Below the pieces are notes generated by a model. It did not search any database. It saw only the letters and a program-made list of their open reading frames with translations, and was not told the DNA's origin. Below are positions 33,481 through 41,306 of a stretch of 49,368 bases of DNA, in pieces (position 1 is the stretch's first letter; every line of letters begins with the position of its first letter). The translations under genes were made by a program, and so were the position numbers. The stretch is from Vicinamibacteria bacterium (GTDB lineage Bacteria > Acidobacteriota > Vicinamibacteria > Vicinamibacterales > UBA2999): contig JAICQE010000008.1 in the NCBI GenBank assembly GCA_025938035.1, positions 1 through 49,368 of the forward strand, given 5' to 3'.

Positions 33481-34131
33481 CTACGAGGTCCTGCAGGTAA
33501 TCGACACGCCCGCAGCGCTCGATCGGTCGATCGTCGTGCGGCCGTCTGGAACGGTCTTCAGGTGTTGCAGGAACTCGCGGATGCCCGACTGACGGGCGCT
33601 TCCGACATTGTGCGCCGTGAAGCAGCCGCCGGGCACCACCTTCGGCCAGACCGAGCGGAAATAGTTCGTGTACCACTCCTTATCGGCATCCGAGAACACG
33701 AAGTCGAACGGTCCTTCCAGCGTCGGCACCAGCCGGTGCGCGTCACCCAGCCTCGCGTCGATGTATTCGGAGAGCCCTGCCTCCCGGAAGTTGGCCAGCG
33801 CCTCGCGGTGGCGTTCAGGGTCGATCTCGATCGTGGTCAGCTTTCCGCCGGTCTTGCTGAGCGCCCATGCGATCCAGACGCCAGAGTGGCCGGTGGAGGT
33901 GCCGATCTCGAGCGCACGTCGAAAGCCATGCTTCAGAACGAGGTCGTACAGCAGGCGGCCGTCGGATTCCGGCACGTTGAGGTCGCGCCAGGTGCCGCGA
34001 TGTCGTTCGAGAAAGGCCCGAACCTTCACGTCCAAATCGGAGGAACCGGTGTCCTGCACGTAGGCGACAGCGCCGCAGGCCGGGAGGGCAACCACCGCGA
34101 GCATCGGCAGAGCTGTCCAGAGGCGCCGCAT
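33481..34131 (-). CDS. O-methyltransferase of the caffeoyl-CoA type with lipoprotein-like signal
   Basis: 216 residues. The N-terminus WTALPMLAVVALPAC resembles a lipoprotein signal with Cys19. The catalytic part is a class I methyltransferase of the CCoAOMT/catechol type: ALEIGTSTGHSGVWIAWAL (motif I), KLTTIEIDPERHREALANF, FDFVFSDADKEWYTNYF with the metal-binding Asp, and GGCFTAHNVGSARQ. The NVG near the end and DAD are the family's metal/acceptor positions. If the signal is real, the enzyme would sit outside the cytoplasm, where SAM is not expected; a simple membrane anchor facing inward is the alternative. Confidence 0.85.
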   Translation of the reverse strand: MRRLWTALPMLAVVALPACGAVAYVQDTGSSDLDVKVRAFLERHRGTWRDLNVPESDGRLLYDLVLKHGFRRALEIGTSTGHSGVWIAWALSKTGGKLTTIEIDPERHREALANFREAGLSEYIDARLGDAHRLVPTLEGPFDFVFSDADKEWYTNYFRSVWPKVVPGGCFTAHNVGSARQSGIREFLQHLKTVPDGRTTIDRSSAAGVSITCRTS

Positions 34132-34254
34132 TCGGTCAGTTTACGCCTTACCGCTCGTCAGACCGAGCTGACGCTTCTTGCAAAATCTGAGTGGCTATGC
34201 GGAAATCTGTCTCTCCGCGTTGATCGTGGACAGTGCCCAAGAGGAGGCGACACT

Positions 34255-35301
34255 ATGCGACCATTCGTCCGGCTGATAAGTCTGGTCTTGGGTCTCAGCA
34301 TGCTCGTGGGCGTCGTTCACGCGCATCACAGTCAGGCGGGCATTTTCGACTCGAGGAAGACCATCGAAGTGAGCGGCGTGGTCAAGGCGGTGTCATGGCG
34401 AAATCCGCACGGGCAGATCCTCCTCGCCGTGACGGACGACAAAGGCCGCGAGACCGTCTGGGACGCCGAAACGGCATCGATCAGCATCCTGCGGAATCGC
34501 GGTGTGGACGGAAGCTCCATCCGCGTCGGCGATCGCATCACGATTGCCGGTTCGCCGTCGATGCGCAGCCGGCCCGAGATTCTCGCGCGCAGCGTGCTGC
34601 TGCCCAACGGCAACGAATTCACGTTTGGATCGGACAAGCCGTATTTTGCCGCCGGGAAAGCGGGCCGCGTCGTCGGAGCGGCAAAGATCAACGCCGATGT
34701 GGCTGCCGCGAAAGCGAAGGCCGACGGCCTGTTCCGCGTCTGGTCGACGATCATGAGCGACCCCGCCGCGTTTCCGATGTTCAAGGGAGGATATCCGCTG
34801 ACCGCCGCCGGCAAGGCCGGGCTCGCGAAATGGAATCCGCGCGACAACGTGCTGCTGAAGTGCGGCACGAAGGGCACGCCGCTGATCATGATTTCTCCGC
34901 TGCCCATGGAGTTCAGCCGGGCGGGCGACCGGATCGTCATGCGCCTCGAGGAATACGACACCGTGCGCACGATCCACATGAATCCGAAGGACGTCGCACC
35001 ACCGGCCCATACGTTGTACGGATTTTCACGCGGGCGCTGGGAGGGCAGGACGCTCGTGATCGAGACGGATCACATCGCCGCGGGCTATTTCGATCACGAG
35101 GGGACGCCACAGAGCGACCAGATCAAGACCGTCGAGCGCTTCATCCCGAACGCGGATTACAGCCGTCTCGACTACACGCTGACGACGACGGATCCGGTGA
35201 ATTTCACGAGACCCTTCGAGCTCAAACGGTACTTCGTGTGGAAACCGGAGAACAAAGTGCACCCCTACGAGTGTCTCGATCGGTTCGTGCCCGGGAAGTA
35301 G
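34255..35301 (+). CDS. DUF6152 fused to the GDTLVVET domain, paralogue 2
   Basis: 348 residues from the ATG at 34255, eight bases after GAGGAGG; the frame is open to 33328, but that stretch is antisense to the O-methyltransferase. After a signal peptide, HHSQAGIFDSRKTIEVSGVV, SWRNPHGQILLAV and VRVGDRITIAGS form a DUF6152 domain (to about 125). The C-terminal part carries GRWEGRTLVIETDHIAAGYF, TVERFIPNADYSRLDYTLT and VHPYECLDRF, the domain shared by five genes here. The segment encoding HIAAGYFDHEGTPQSDQI is duplicated as a 66-bp scrap at 40255-40320. Function unknown; the fusion suggests the two domains act together in the periplasm. Confidence 0.88.
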   Translation: MRPFVRLISLVLGLSMLVGVVHAHHSQAGIFDSRKTIEVSGVVKAVSWRNPHGQILLAVTDDKGRETVWDAETASISILRNRGVDGSSIRVGDRITIAGSPSMRSRPEILARSVLLPNGNEFTFGSDKPYFAAGKAGRVVGAAKINADVAAAKAKADGLFRVWSTIMSDPAAFPMFKGGYPLTAAGKAGLAKWNPRDNVLLKCGTKGTPLIMISPLPMEFSRAGDRIVMRLEEYDTVRTIHMNPKDVAPPAHTLYGFSRGRWEGRTLVIETDHIAAGYFDHEGTPQSDQIKTVERFIPNADYSRLDYTLTTTDPVNFTRPFELKRYFVWKPENKVHPYECLDRFVPGK

Positions 35302-35406
35302 GCGACGCCGCTCCGTTCTCGCGGCAGCGAATTTCGGGCCGAAGAGGACGTGGCACAGTCGGGAAGCTTCGGAAACGCCTTCGGATTCAACCCGCCGGCG
35401 GGGCAT

Positions 35407-35426
35407 CCCGGCTCTCGTAAGCCGGG
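35407..35426. terminator. Perfect seven-base hairpin
   Basis: CCCGGCT (35407-35413) pairs with AGCCGGG (35420-35426) around CTCGTA, 105 bases after the stop at 35301 and followed by AAATAT. It may end the previous transcript; it also lies just upstream of the TATAAT at 35447. Confidence 0.45.
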
Positions 35427-35446
35427 AAATATACGGGTGTTTCTCC

Positions 35447-35452
35447 TATAAT
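35447..35452 (+). promoter_or_regulatory. Possible -10 box of the caspase unit
   Basis: A perfect TATAAT 32 bases before the ATG at 35485. The -35 region at 17-base spacing (GGGAAA) is poor, so either an activator or a different sigma factor would be needed. Confidence 0.45.
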
Positions 35453-35484
35453 GCGCGTTCACGCTCATCTATTCGGAGGCCCGT

Positions 35485-36843
35485 ATGGGTGTTCGGTTCC
35501 GTCGACCCGTTGCTCTCATGGTTGGCATCACCATTCTGGCGGCGCCGACGCTGCTCTTCGCTGACCCCGGCTTCGGGACGCTCCGCAGGAAGGTCATGGA
35601 TCTGCGGACGCGACGGCCGGCGCTCGTTCGGCTGGCGAACACGTCGCTGGCTCTGAGGAGCAACGCATCGGACCCCCAGTATCAGAACGCGCTGGCGAGC
35701 CTCGTCGCCACGCTCGAAACCGAACTTCTCAGCAACGAAAAGACGTTGGTGAAGAAGCCCGAAGGACAGGCTGAGTGGACGCTTGCGCTGACGATCACGG
35801 GCTTCCAGGTGCCTCAACCCACCACACGGACCGAAAGGTCCGGCAACACATCGCGGACGATTCGTCGATGGACCGGAACGATGAACGTGGCGTATCAGGT
35901 CGTCGACCAGGACGGACGCATCCACGACGCCGATAATGTGGCCGCATCGTATGACAAAGAGGTCGACGCGAACGCATCCGCGCCGTCAGGGATACCAGGC
36001 ATTCGAATTCCGGGACTCGGCGGCGGTCAGAACGAGACGCCTGACCCGAGATCCCAAGAAGACGTGAAGCAGTTGCTGATCCGTGACGTGGTGCGACAGG
36101 TTGCAGCCAACCTCGGGAACACCGCCCAAGTCATCGAAGCGCGGATAGCCGGCGGTGATCCGGCACTCGATCGCGCCGGCGACTTCATGAGCAAGCAGCT
36201 GTGGTCGCGTGCCGTCGAAGAGCTGGAGAAGAAAGCAGCGTTCGCCAAGCCGGAAGACGAGTCGTACCGTCAGTACAGCCTCGGCCTTGCGTACGAAGCG
36301 ATGTCCTACGATGCGAAGGTCTTCAACGAGCAGCGCGCGAACCTTTTCAAAGCGCAGGAGTACTACGACAGAGCTGCCGAGCTGAACCCCGGCCAGCGTT
36401 ATTTCATCGACGTGGTGGCACGAACCAAGGACTCGGTGGCGCGCTATCGAACGCTCGAGGCGATGAGCAAGGAAGATCGCAGCAAGCAGCAGCTGCCCGA
36501 CACGAAGGCGCGCAGCGCCGATGTCGCATCGCCGGCGGCACCTGTTTCTGCGACGAAGCGCGCCGCTCTGACGGTCGACGACGTGATTAAGATGCACGCC
36601 GCCCAGGTGTCGTCCGCCGACATCATTCGTCTGATCAACGACTCCGACATGTCTTTCGCCCTCGACGTGGATACGCTGATCAAACTGTCCAACGCCAAGC
36701 TGCCGATGGACGTGGAGAACGCCATGCGTGCGAAGTCGGGCCATCCGTTGCGCGCAGCCGGACCGTCCACCGGCCGTGGACGTGGCGCCCCGGCCGGCGC
36801 CACGCCGGCTTCCGGCACAGCGCCGGTGGCGCCAAAGCGGTAG
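35485..36843 (+). CDS. Secreted protein co-encoded with the caspase
   Basis: 452 residues; CGGAGG before the ATG. Signal peptide VALMVGITILAAPTLLFADP. Residues about 25-150 are a mixed domain (ETELLSNEKTLVKKPEGQAE, WTLALTITGFQVPQP, MNVAYQVVDQDGRI) resembling the assembly domains of CsgG- or LpoB-like proteins, but not assignable. Residues about 180-310 look like TPR-type helices (AVEELEKKAAFAKPEDESYR, KAQEYYDRAAELNPGQRYF). Near 360-415 lies LTVDDVIKMHAAQVSSADII and DVDTLIKLSNAKLPMDV, a helical motif seen at the ends of many acidobacterial proteins. The stop is two bases before the caspase ATG, so they are one transcript. Confidence 0.72.
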   Translation: MGVRFRRPVALMVGITILAAPTLLFADPGFGTLRRKVMDLRTRRPALVRLANTSLALRSNASDPQYQNALASLVATLETELLSNEKTLVKKPEGQAEWTLALTITGFQVPQPTTRTERSGNTSRTIRRWTGTMNVAYQVVDQDGRIHDADNVAASYDKEVDANASAPSGIPGIRIPGLGGGQNETPDPRSQEDVKQLLIRDVVRQVAANLGNTAQVIEARIAGGDPALDRAGDFMSKQLWSRAVEELEKKAAFAKPEDESYRQYSLGLAYEAMSYDAKVFNEQRANLFKAQEYYDRAAELNPGQRYFIDVVARTKDSVARYRTLEAMSKEDRSKQQLPDTKARSADVASPAAPVSATKRAALTVDDVIKMHAAQVSSADIIRLINDSDMSFALDVDTLIKLSNAKLPMDVENAMRAKSGHPLRAAGPSTGRGRGAPAGATPASGTAPVAPKR

Positions 36844-36845
36844 CG

Positions 36846-38009
36846 ATGACTCGACGGCAACTGATCGCGCTGGCCGCCGGAGCTGCCGGCGCGAGCGCGA
36901 TCGGCCATCGGCGGCTGCGCGCGCAGACGCTTGGCGACACGGTCGGCGCCGCGCGCGACCTCGTCTATCAAGCTCTGGAGAAGCTGTCGGCGAGCGCGCC
37001 TCCCGATCAGGTCCAATCGGCGGTTCGGATCCTCAGGAACGCGTTGGATCAGGAACCGGGCTTCGGAGATGCGCATTACTACCGGCATCTCTGCTTGAAG
37101 CGTCTTGGCATCGAGCCCGTGCTGCAGCGCACTCACCTCGAGGCGGCGCAGCGCTACGAGTCGGAGGCGCTGCGCGACGGGCGCGACCCGTTCGTCCTGG
37201 CCGTTCCACAGATCTATGAAAGCCTCCCGGTTGTCGGACAGAAATGGGCGCTCGTCGTCGGGATCAGCAGATTCCAGCCGAAGATCGGGGCGAAGCCGCT
37301 GCGCTTTGCCGCCAACGACGCCGATGCGTTTGCCGCGGCGCTGCGTGACCCGAATGTCGGGCGATTTCCCGCCGACAATGTGCTCCATCTGACGAACGAA
37401 GCCGCGACCAGCGGCGCGATTAAAGCGCGGCTGAACACGATTGCCAGGGCCGCCAAGCCTGAGGACGTCGTTGTCGTCTATATCTCGACGCACGGATCGC
37501 CGCGTTCCGCCGACCTGAAACAGGTCAGCTATCTCTACACCTACGATACCGATGCGACCGGTGTCGATGAACTGTTCGGCACCGCGCTGCCGATGGTGGA
37601 GATCTCCAGCATCATCAGCACCCGCTGCCGTGCCCAGCGGACAGTCGCCATCTTCGATACGTGCCACAGCGGATCCGGCGTCGACTCCCGGGCGCTGTCG
37701 CCCGAGGACATGAATCGGTTGCGAGACGGCGCCGGGCGCTATGTGCTCAGCTCCTGCGAGCCTGATCAGTTGTCGTACGAAGATCGCGGTCATGGTTTCT
37801 TCACCGCGAGCCTCATCGAGCAGCTGCGCGCGCGTCAGGGCTGCGTTCGCATGAAGGATCTGTTCGCCGCCGTGCAGACGGACGTGAGCAGTCGAGTACG
37901 CGAGCGTGTGATGCGCGAACAGCGGCCGGTGATGGCCAGCAGCGACAACTCGTCGGAGATCATTCTCGGCGCGGCAGTGGGCGGCGCCAGCGACGCGTGT
38001 ACGGCATAG
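36846..38009 (+). CDS. Tat-exported caspase-family (C14-like) peptidase
   Basis: 387 residues. The N-terminus TRRQLIALAAGAAGASAIG is a twin-arginine signal, so the peptidase is exported folded. Residues 30-105 are helical and TPR-like (VQSAVRILRNALDQEPGFGD). The caspase domain begins at KWALVVGISRF (about 130), has LRFAANDADAFAAAL, catalytic His216 in VYISTHGSP, and catalytic Cys273 in VAIFDTCHSGSG, followed by YVLSSCEPDQLSYED and GFFTASLIEQL. Both catalytic residues are present. The usual prokaryotic caspase is cytoplasmic; export with a secreted partner and a CHASE2 protein converging nine bases downstream points to a periplasmic system. Confidence 0.9.
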   Translation: MTRRQLIALAAGAAGASAIGHRRLRAQTLGDTVGAARDLVYQALEKLSASAPPDQVQSAVRILRNALDQEPGFGDAHYYRHLCLKRLGIEPVLQRTHLEAAQRYESEALRDGRDPFVLAVPQIYESLPVVGQKWALVVGISRFQPKIGAKPLRFAANDADAFAAALRDPNVGRFPADNVLHLTNEAATSGAIKARLNTIARAAKPEDVVVVYISTHGSPRSADLKQVSYLYTYDTDATGVDELFGTALPMVEISSIISTRCRAQRTVAIFDTCHSGSGVDSRALSPEDMNRLRDGAGRYVLSSCEPDQLSYEDRGHGFFTASLIEQLRARQGCVRMKDLFAAVQTDVSSRVRERVMREQRPVMASSDNSSEIILGAAVGGASDACTA

Positions 38010-38018
38010 CGGCCGCCG

Positions 38019-39338
38019 CTACGCCGGCTGCACCGGTGTGCCTCCATCGGGGGCCGGCGTCGCTGAAGGGCCGCCGCGGTGCAACCGATCTTCGCGGATG
38101 AGATCGACGATGATGTCCCAGGCCATCCCGCTGCTCAGCATTCCGATCCAACTGACCCACACTATTTCCAGTTTCCAGAAGACAAGAAAGCTCACGGACA
38201 CGGCGACCGCCATACCCAGCACGAAGCGCCAGAAGACTCGGATTCCGAGCGCGGCACTGATGCCGCCAAACACCGCGGCGGTGAAGAAGCCGAGCGCGAT
38301 ATCGAGCGCGAGACCGGCGAGGTGCGACAGACCTTCGAGGCGGGGACCGTAGAGCTCGGCGCGGACCGCGCTGGCGTTGATCCAGAGGCCCGGAGTCTGC
38401 TCGCCGATGGGCGTTCGATGGACGTCCTTCAGGTCGGGAGTGTCTCCACCCAGGATGACGATGGTCTTTCGCCAATCCTGTGTGCGGGCCATTGCGCCGC
38501 GGAATTCCCAACTATTGCAGACGTTCGATTCAACTCGACGGCATCTCACGAGCGGGGTAACCGAATAATGATCCGCTCGAAGTCGCTTCCCGTCGAACGG
38601 CAGCAGCACCTCGTCAGCATCGGCACGACGATCGCACGCCGCATCGTTCCTTGCCCGGCAGTACGCCCGCGCGACCTGCCTCGCGAACGTGTTCTCGAAC
38701 GGATCTCCGTCATCGACATACCACTGCCGAGGGAGCCTTCGTGTAACACCATCCTCATCGTACGGATAGATCGCCAGTCCCCAATCGAAGCCGAGCCTCG
38801 CCGGATCCCGGCCAAGGACATGGCGTGGCGTAGCGACCATCCGATCGCGCCTCAGGTTGATGAACCGGGGAACAAACGCCGCGCGCTCCAACCGTCCATT
38901 GAGTGTTCCTGCAGCCCATACGATGGGAGCCTCTCCGGATTCGGTGGGCCACGGGCGCTGCGGATCCGCGTTCGAGTATCCGGCGTCGTCGGTGATGAGA
39001 TCGACACCGACAACGGCGGGGTGTGCCGCCTGAATTGCTGCGACCAGCGAACGTACCGCGCCGGGGTCGAGCGGCGACGTGCCGCCGAAGTAGTTCTCCG
39101 ACTCGGTTCGGTCGATGCCTATGGTGATGATGTTGGCCTGCCTGGATTTGGACCACGAACCGCGTTGATAGACGTTTGATACCCAGCCCTGCAGATTCGC
39201 AAAGACGCCGAGGTGCTCGACGTACTGCATGGCGACCGCCATGCCGAGGATGAGGCACCATTCGCGTCGGCTGCGGAACAGCTCGACGAATTTCCTGAGA
39301 CATCGCCGCGTCTGATCGCGAAAGTGCAGGCCATTCAT
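38019..39338 (-). CDS. CHASE2-domain membrane protein without output domain
   Basis: 439 residues from the ATG at 39338, which overlaps the stop of the upstream gene (ATGA); the frame is open to 39521. One N-terminal helix (WCLILGMAVAMQYVEHLGVF) precedes a large extracytoplasmic CHASE2 domain: IITIGIDRTESENYFGGTSP, VAAIQAAHPAVVGVDLITDD, KTIVILGGDTPDLKDVHRTP, PGLWINASAVRAELYG. Three closing helices follow (LAGLALDIALGFFTAAVFGG, FVLGMAVAVSVSFLVFW, VWVSWIGMLSSGMAW). There is no kinase, cyclase or GGDEF domain after them. CHASE2 is a sensory domain found with kinases and cyclases; here the likely output is the neighbouring exported caspase. Confidence 0.88.
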   Translation of the reverse strand: MNGLHFRDQTRRCLRKFVELFRSRREWCLILGMAVAMQYVEHLGVFANLQGWVSNVYQRGSWSKSRQANIITIGIDRTESENYFGGTSPLDPGAVRSLVAAIQAAHPAVVGVDLITDDAGYSNADPQRPWPTESGEAPIVWAAGTLNGRLERAAFVPRFINLRRDRMVATPRHVLGRDPARLGFDWGLAIYPYDEDGVTRRLPRQWYVDDGDPFENTFARQVARAYCRARNDAACDRRADADEVLLPFDGKRLRADHYSVTPLVRCRRVESNVCNSWEFRGAMARTQDWRKTIVILGGDTPDLKDVHRTPIGEQTPGLWINASAVRAELYGPRLEGLSHLAGLALDIALGFFTAAVFGGISAALGIRVFWRFVLGMAVAVSVSFLVFWKLEIVWVSWIGMLSSGMAWDIIVDLIREDRLHRGGPSATPAPDGGTPVQPA

Positions 39339-40201
39339 GGCTCGGCGAGCCCTGCGAGCGCCGCACGACGGAGCGTGGCAAGGAGACTCGGGGACACGCC
39401 GGAACCTTCCAACTCGTCGACCGACGCCGCGTACGACCGCCACTCGGCGTCGATTTCCGAGAATCGCGGGCGGCTGACAATCAAAACCCAACCGGCATCC
39501 TCGTTGGGATCCGGCCGGCAACCGGGTCCCGCTGCAGGTCCCTTGCGAAGCGAGTAGAGACCGGGTTCAAGGCCGCGAGCTGTCGCGAGACCTTCTGGGT
39601 CGCGCGAGCGATCCCACTTCAGCTCCGTCGTCCAGGTTTGCGCGGAAGGGGGAAGCGTCCCCAGACTCAGGCAGTAGCTTCCTTCCAGGATCCCGGTGAG
39701 CGCGGGTGCCCAGTGAACACCCTTTTCATCCAGCAGCACGACGGAGTCGGCGGGCCCGCCCATTGCGCGCGCGGCGGCCACTGCCGCCGGTTTGGGATCC
39801 CGGGTCATCAGCGCCTGCAGCCACCGCTCCAGGCCTCCTTGCGGTTTCCTTTCCGACTTGAATGACCACTCCCTTCTTCTGACCCCCTTGCCTCCAGCCG
39901 CGCAGGCGGACACCTCACAGGCGTCCTCCGCGCAGACATACAACCATTGAGTCGTGCTCTTTTCTTGAACGCAGGACAACAGAATCTCGTCGCCGCGTTT
40001 CCCGGTCAGCATCATCGTGCCGTCTACCGGCAGATTTCGCGTCGCTGGCTTGCCGTTAACCCGGAAACCGTCCGCGTCGATGATCCGATTGGCGCTTCGC
40101 GTCTCTTGCGCATGTCCGGGAAGCGACACCACGGCAGCGAGACACAGTCCTGCGATGACACCCGTGGCCATACGCGAAGTGGCTGGGAACAATGCGGCCA
40201 T
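39335..40201 (-). CDS. Secreted partner protein of the CHASE2 gene
   Basis: 288 residues; a weak GAAGAG lies upstream. Signal peptide GVIAGLCLAAVVSLPGHAQ. Residues 38-75 (DADGFRVNGKPATRNLPVDG, MMLTGKRGDEILLSC) resemble a FecR-like strand set, followed by a Cys pair region (CAEDACEVSACAAGG). Middle part: PADSVVLLDEKGVHWAPALT; C-terminal: GLEPGLYSLRKG, AGWVLIVSRPRFSEIDAEW, and a helix. No family named. Small exported proteins of this size (for example DUF928 proteins) accompany CHASE2 genes in cyanobacteria, so it may be the ligand-binding or scaffold partner. It overlaps the CHASE2 gene by four bases. Confidence 0.72.
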   Translation of the reverse strand: MAALFPATSRMATGVIAGLCLAAVVSLPGHAQETRSANRIIDADGFRVNGKPATRNLPVDGTMMLTGKRGDEILLSCVQEKSTTQWLYVCAEDACEVSACAAGGKGVRRREWSFKSERKPQGGLERWLQALMTRDPKPAAVAAARAMGGPADSVVLLDEKGVHWAPALTGILEGSYCLSLGTLPPSAQTWTTELKWDRSRDPEGLATARGLEPGLYSLRKGPAAGPGCRPDPNEDAGWVLIVSRPRFSEIDAEWRSYAASVDELEGSGVSPSLLATLRRAALAGLAEP

Positions 40202-40254
40202 CGCTTTCTCTTCAGGAAATCACTCCGGAAGGCCAGGATTCTAGCCTATAGGGG

Positions 40255-40320
40255 TCGAGACCGATCACGTCGCGGCGGGCTATTTCGATCACGAGGGGAC
40301 GCCACAGAGCGACCAGATCA
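40255..40320 (+). repeat. 66-bp duplicate of an internal piece of the gene at 34255-35301
   Basis: 63 of 66 bases match 35060-35125, the last 46 without a mismatch. It lies between the CHASE2-partner gene start and the 3' end of the broken VOC gene, in the same orientation as its source. It has no start or stop of its own and is a gene scrap. Confidence 0.9.
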
Positions 40321-40321
40321 C

Positions 40322-40710
40322 TCAGGCGACACCCGCATCTGGCAACCGGTGACCAAAATACAAACAGTATCCGTCCAGGTCGCGGACAGCGTATTCGCGG
40401 AGCCGGTACGGCTGATCCCGCGGCGGCTCGACGATCTCGACACCGTTGGATCGATGCCACGCATACAACCCGTCCGCGTCATCGACGACAAAATAGACAG
40501 AGCACGCCTGGGCGCGGGTTGACCTTGGGTCAGGAAGATCTGCACGCAATCGAAGTTGACGCCCGCGAACGTCGGCGGATCGCCCTCGGAGAAGGCAACC
40601 ACGAAGCCGAGCTTCGTCGCATAGAACTCGGCTGACGCCTGGACATCACTCACCGACAATGTCGCGTGGTGTTGTTCGCATCGAATCTGCGGCCTGGCGA
40701 CCGAGTTCAT
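40322..40710 (-). pseudogene. Frameshifted VOC/glyoxalase-family gene
   Basis: The first part from the ATG at 40710 (AAGGGA upstream) reads RCEQHHATLSVSDVQASAEF, YATKLGFVVAFSEGDPP, VNFDCVQIFLTQGQPAP, a typical VOC half. Near 40510 the frame then loses similarity; the other frame continues SVYFVVDDADGLYAWHRSNG, VEIVEPPRDQPYRLREYAVR, DLDGYCLYFGHRLPD, the expected second half, to a stop at 40322. One indel in a C/G-rich run separates the halves. Its 3' end directly adjoins the 66-bp scrap at 40255-40320, suggesting a decayed locus. A sequencing error at the indel is the alternative. Confidence 0.85.
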
Positions 40711-40754
40711 GAGTCCCTTGTCATCGCGGTGCTTGGCAGCACCCTGGCAGCGTA

Positions 40755-40770
40755 TCCGGCTGAAGCCGGA
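40755..40770. repeat. Variant of the TTCA/TGAA hairpin
   Basis: TCCGGC-TGAA-GCCGGA, six-base stem, in the 161-base gap after the VOC gene start; same loop as the copies at 21051, 42223 and 42258, with one changed base pair. Confidence 0.65.
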
Positions 40771-40775
40771 CTCCA

Positions 40776-40812
40776 CAAATAGAAAAGAGCGCGAGAACAG
40801 AGTTCTTCGCGC
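40776..40812 (-). terminator. Rho-independent terminator of the 43397-to-40872 unit
   Basis: On the minus strand GCGCGAAGAAC, a three-base loop, and GTTCTCGCGC form a stem with one bulge, followed by TCTTTTCTATTT. It lies 60 bases after the stop at 40872. Confidence 0.75.
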
Positions 40813-40871
40813 CCTTCGCGATCGTCGCGGCCTTCGTGGTTAAAGGCGGGTGAAGGCGGCGCCCATCGACG

Positions 40872-41294
40872 TTACAACCGACGAATCTGGAACGCACCGC
40901 TCTGCGCGGCACGTTTCCAGGTACCCACGAGCTGGCGGTTCCCGCCCACTGGATTGCGGAGCGTTCCCTCGAACGTCATGCCGTCCACGTCGAAACGCAC
41001 CTTGAACGTTGGCGGAACGCCGGTGGTCGATTGCTGTCCCTGCGGCGCCGGCTTGCCGGGAATGATGTCCAACACGGCGGACGTGAGCGGTTTGGAGTTC
41101 GGTCCCGGATTGATCAGACCGCTGACGCTCTTGCCGTCCCACTTCATGACGACCGTCAGGTCGGTCTTCTGGTTGCCGGTGCTGTAATCACCGTACCACG
41201 TGCCCTCGAGAGGATGGCCTTCCTGGGCCGCGATGGTCGCGATTCCGGCTGCGATCACGACCGCAATGACGAACGAGAGGCTCCTGGATTTCAT
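40872..41294 (-). CDS. Small secreted protein of unknown function
   Basis: 140 residues from the ATG at 41294 (a GTG at 41303 is an alternative). Signal peptide LSFVIAVVIAAGIATIAAQ; mature protein begins GHPLEGTWYGDYSTGNQKTD, followed by LTVVMKWDGKSVSGLINPGP, FKVRFDVDGMTFEGTLRNPV and LVGTWKRAAQSGAFQIRRL. The repeated G-T-W-x-G / G-T-W-K pattern with paired strands suggests a small lipocalin- or META-like barrel; family not recognised. It is the last gene of the minus-strand unit, 12 bases after the stop at 41307, and probably works with the two larger secreted proteins before it. Confidence 0.75.
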   Translation of the reverse strand: MKSRSLSFVIAVVIAAGIATIAAQEGHPLEGTWYGDYSTGNQKTDLTVVMKWDGKSVSGLINPGPNSKPLTSAVLDIIPGKPAPQGQQSTTGVPPTFKVRFDVDGMTFEGTLRNPVGGNRQLVGTWKRAAQSGAFQIRRL

Positions 41295-41306
41295 ACTGCG
41301 CACGAC

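Noticed and set aside
33328..34254. N-terminal extension of the gene at 34255
   Set aside because: The open frame is antisense to the O-methyltransferase; a strong ribosome site and signal peptide mark 34255 as the start.
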